The notes under the pieces are model-generated. The model ran no database searches and had not been told where the DNA came from. It saw only the letters and a list, made by a program, of their open reading frames with translations. 7,662 nt of DNA from Cellvibrionales bacterium (GTDB lineage Bacteria > Pseudomonadota > Gammaproteobacteria > Pseudomonadales > JAHEGP01): assembly GCA_024645065.1 (NCBI GenBank), contig JAHEGP010000158.1, forward strand, positions 1-7,662, read 5' to 3'. Positions 6,657 through 7,662 of this stretch are shown piece after piece (the stretch's first letter is position 1; the number at the start of each line of letters is the position of its first letter). The position numbers and the translations under genes were made by a program.

Positions 6657-7292
6657 CTACTTTTTGTAGCTCTTTAACAGGAAAGTATGTTCATAGATAT
6701 TGAACAGCGAGACGTAGAGCATTTTGACCAGGGTCTCCTGGCGATAGCTCACAGTCAGTTGATTGGAGGGATTGTTGAACAGGTTGATGGTGGCATAGAC
6801 CTGCTCAAAACCCTGTTCCTGGCCCCAGGGATATACCTGGGTTACCAGGTATGGGCTCAGGCCCCTGCCACGATGCTCCGGCACTACGTAGAGATCGTAA
6901 AGGTAGGCCTTGTTGGCCCCGTTGAAAGGGAAACTATAGAGCTTCGAGGTACATTCCTGCAAATTAAACCAGCAGAATCCCACAATTTCCGCGTCCTTGA
7001 GAATACCGAAGCACTCCTCTCCAGCATCGAAGCGGCGCGTGACCTCCTCCAGGGTGTTGCCCTTTTTTGGAATGGCCGCCAGCTTGGGAATGCTGGTGCG
7101 ATCCAACTGCTCGCAGCGATAGCCCCGGGTTTTTTCCGAGGGTGGTGGAAAACTGATCTCGCCCTCGACCTCAAAACAGTAAAGATTGAACGGAAAGATA
7201 AATATCCTGAATTTGCTCAACAGATCGAACAACAGGCGGGGCGGGTCGCTGTAGCGAACCTTGTGATAAACATTCTGGAAAAAGTGACTCAC
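6657..7292 (-). CDS. GNAT-family acyltransferase
   Basis: This Gcn5-related acyltransferase normally moves an acetyl or other acyl group from acyl-CoA to an amine. From GTG 7292 it has 211 residues. The family core lies in the second half: a beta-strand, then YLYDLYVVPEHRGRGLSPYL with the pyrophosphate-binding RGRG (residues 141-144). NPSNQLTVSY (174-183) resembles the family's C-terminal Asn...Tyr segment. The N-terminal ~60 residues (basic, then hydrophobic FRIFIFPFN) are an extension outside the typical GNAT domain. Start choice: GTG 7334 is also in frame and adds 14 residues, but it directly abuts a TACAAT -10-like box and has no Shine-Dalgarno. GTG 7292 has GGGGTGG shortly upstream and begins SHFFQNVYHK. 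The gene is first in the minus-strand unit. Substrate is unknown; tailoring of a surface glycan is inferred. Confidence 0.85.
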   Translation of the reverse strand: MSHFFQNVYHKVRYSDPPRLLFDLLSKFRIFIFPFNLYCFEVEGEISFPPPSEKTRGYRCEQLDRTSIPKLAAIPKKGNTLEEVTRRFDAGEECFGILKDAEIVGFCWFNLQECTSKLYSFPFNGANKAYLYDLYVVPEHRGRGLSPYLVTQVYPWGQEQGFEQVYATINLFNNPSNQLTVSYRQETLVKMLYVSLFNIYEHTFLLKSYKK

Positions 7293-7334
7293 GATTCCAC
7301 CCCGACGCGCGATGATATGCTGCTCTACAGCCAC

Positions 7335-7340
7335 ATTGTA
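7335..7340 (-). promoter_or_regulatory. Possible -10 box for the GNAT/ATP-grasp/flippase unit
   Basis: Read on the minus strand, positions 7340-7335 are TACAAT, one mismatch from the -10 consensus. No convincing -35 stands 16-18 bases upstream. Transcription from it would begin near 7328, inside the longer version of the acyltransferase reading frame, which favours the shorter start at 7292. Confidence 0.35.
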
Positions 7341-7429
7341 GCTTAACCATCAAGCTTTGGGATCATCGGCTGGCACCCCCGCTGGCCGCTTTTGAATCGA
7401 CAGCTGCATTTGCCCCAGCCAGTTCCCGA

Positions 7430-7465
7430 TTGACATTGTCTTGTTTAACGGGCACATTTTACTAA
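7430..7465 (+). promoter_or_regulatory. Possible promoter of the MoxR gene
   Basis: TTGACA at 7430-7435 is a perfect -35 hexamer, about 84 bases before the start codon. The matching -10 is poor: CATTTT (7455-7460) lies at a 19-base spacing, and the better TACTAA (7460-7465) is too far away. The gap between the divergent genes must hold a promoter, but the exact element is uncertain. Confidence 0.3.
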
Positions 7466-7508
7466 AAAACCCTGTCAGGTGTTTCAGTCATACTGCGCTA
7501 ATAACAAT

Positions 7509-7512
7509 GGAG
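7509..7512 (+). promoter_or_regulatory. Ribosome binding site of the MoxR gene
   Basis: GGAG stands 6 bases before ATG 7519. An in-frame ATG at 7507 overlaps this GGAG and has no Shine-Dalgarno of its own, so 7519 is the better start. Confidence 0.7.
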
Positions 7513-7518
7513 AATCGC

Positions 7519-7662
7519 ATGGAAGACAGCCTCGCTGCCATAAAAACCCTGCAGACATCGATGAATGCCTCCGTACTGGGACAGGAGGCTGCAGTAGAGA
7601 GCATCATCGTCAGTCTGCTGTGCAATGGCAACCTGCTGCTGGAGGGCCTGCCGGGCACCGCC
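7519..7662 (+). CDS. MoxR-type AAA+ ATPase, 5' part only
   Basis: The first 48 codons of a gene that runs off the right edge. The translation contains VLGQEAAVESIIVSLL (19-34) and then NLLLEGLPGTA (38-48). The latter is the start of a Walker A motif of the MoxR form (GxPGTAKT), and the window ends just before the Lys-Thr. A short N-terminal helix followed by V.GQE....... and LLLEG.PG is the usual opening of MoxR ATPases. These act as chaperone-like ATPases, often beside DUF58 and von Willebrand-domain genes, in cofactor insertion, envelope stress or protein maturation; none of those partners is in view. The start is set by GGAG at 6-base spacing. It is divergent from the glycan unit and is probably a separate transcription unit. 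Confidence 0.88.
   Translation, partial: MEDSLAAIKTLQTSMNASVLGQEAAVESIIVSLLCNGNLLLEGLPGTA

Noticed and set aside
6687..7346. 219-codon plus-strand frame, slightly longer than the gene opposite
   Set aside because: It covers the GNAT gene almost exactly, but only the minus strand carries a recognisable acyl-CoA binding motif; the plus-strand product resembles nothing.

Overview
The window looks like a chromosomal piece of a moderately GC-rich Gram-negative bacterium, most likely a gammaproteobacterium. The evidence is a Sec-exported outer-membrane beta-barrel protein, a Wzx-type flippase, Shine-Dalgarno-led genes and proteobacterial-looking protein sequences. The taxonomic call is inference; there is no rRNA, tRNA or other marker gene. 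I see no insertion sequence, phage gene, CRISPR array or attachment site.

Layout. Positions 1-303 are non-coding as far as I can see. They hold a four-copy 13-bp tandem repeat at the left edge and a 7-bp inverted repeat upstream of a well-supported gene for a predicted outer-membrane beta-barrel protein (304-1209, +). That gene ends at a strong intrinsic terminator, which overlaps a second, mutually exclusive 12-bp inverted repeat. A roughly 300-base gap (1210-1510) contains these hairpins and a possible extended -10 promoter. Next comes a two-gene plus-strand unit: a GT4-type glycosyltransferase (1511-2743) and a PaaK/CapK-like adenylate-forming ligase (2780-4057). It converges, with a 14-bp tail overlap, on a three-gene minus-strand unit read from right to left: a GNAT acyltransferase (starting near 7292), an ATP-grasp carboxylate ligase (5513-6634) and a Wzx/MATE-fold polysaccharide flippase (4044-5516). 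The last two overlap by ATGA. At the right edge a divergent plus-strand gene begins (7519 onward) and is cut by the window end inside its Walker A motif; it is a MoxR-type AAA ATPase.

How the genes could work together. The five central genes form a plausible surface-glycan locus: a sugar transferase, a flippase for a lipid-linked glycan, and three enzymes that could activate or attach acyl or amino-acid groups (adenylate-forming ligase, ATP-grasp ligase, GNAT). This suggests building and exporting a glycan or glycolipid that carries an amide- or acyl-linked substituent. The families are recognisable from sequence; the combined pathway and its product are inference. No polymerase (Wzy), initiating transferase or exporter is inside the window. 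The outer-membrane protein and the MoxR ATPase flank the locus and need not belong to it.
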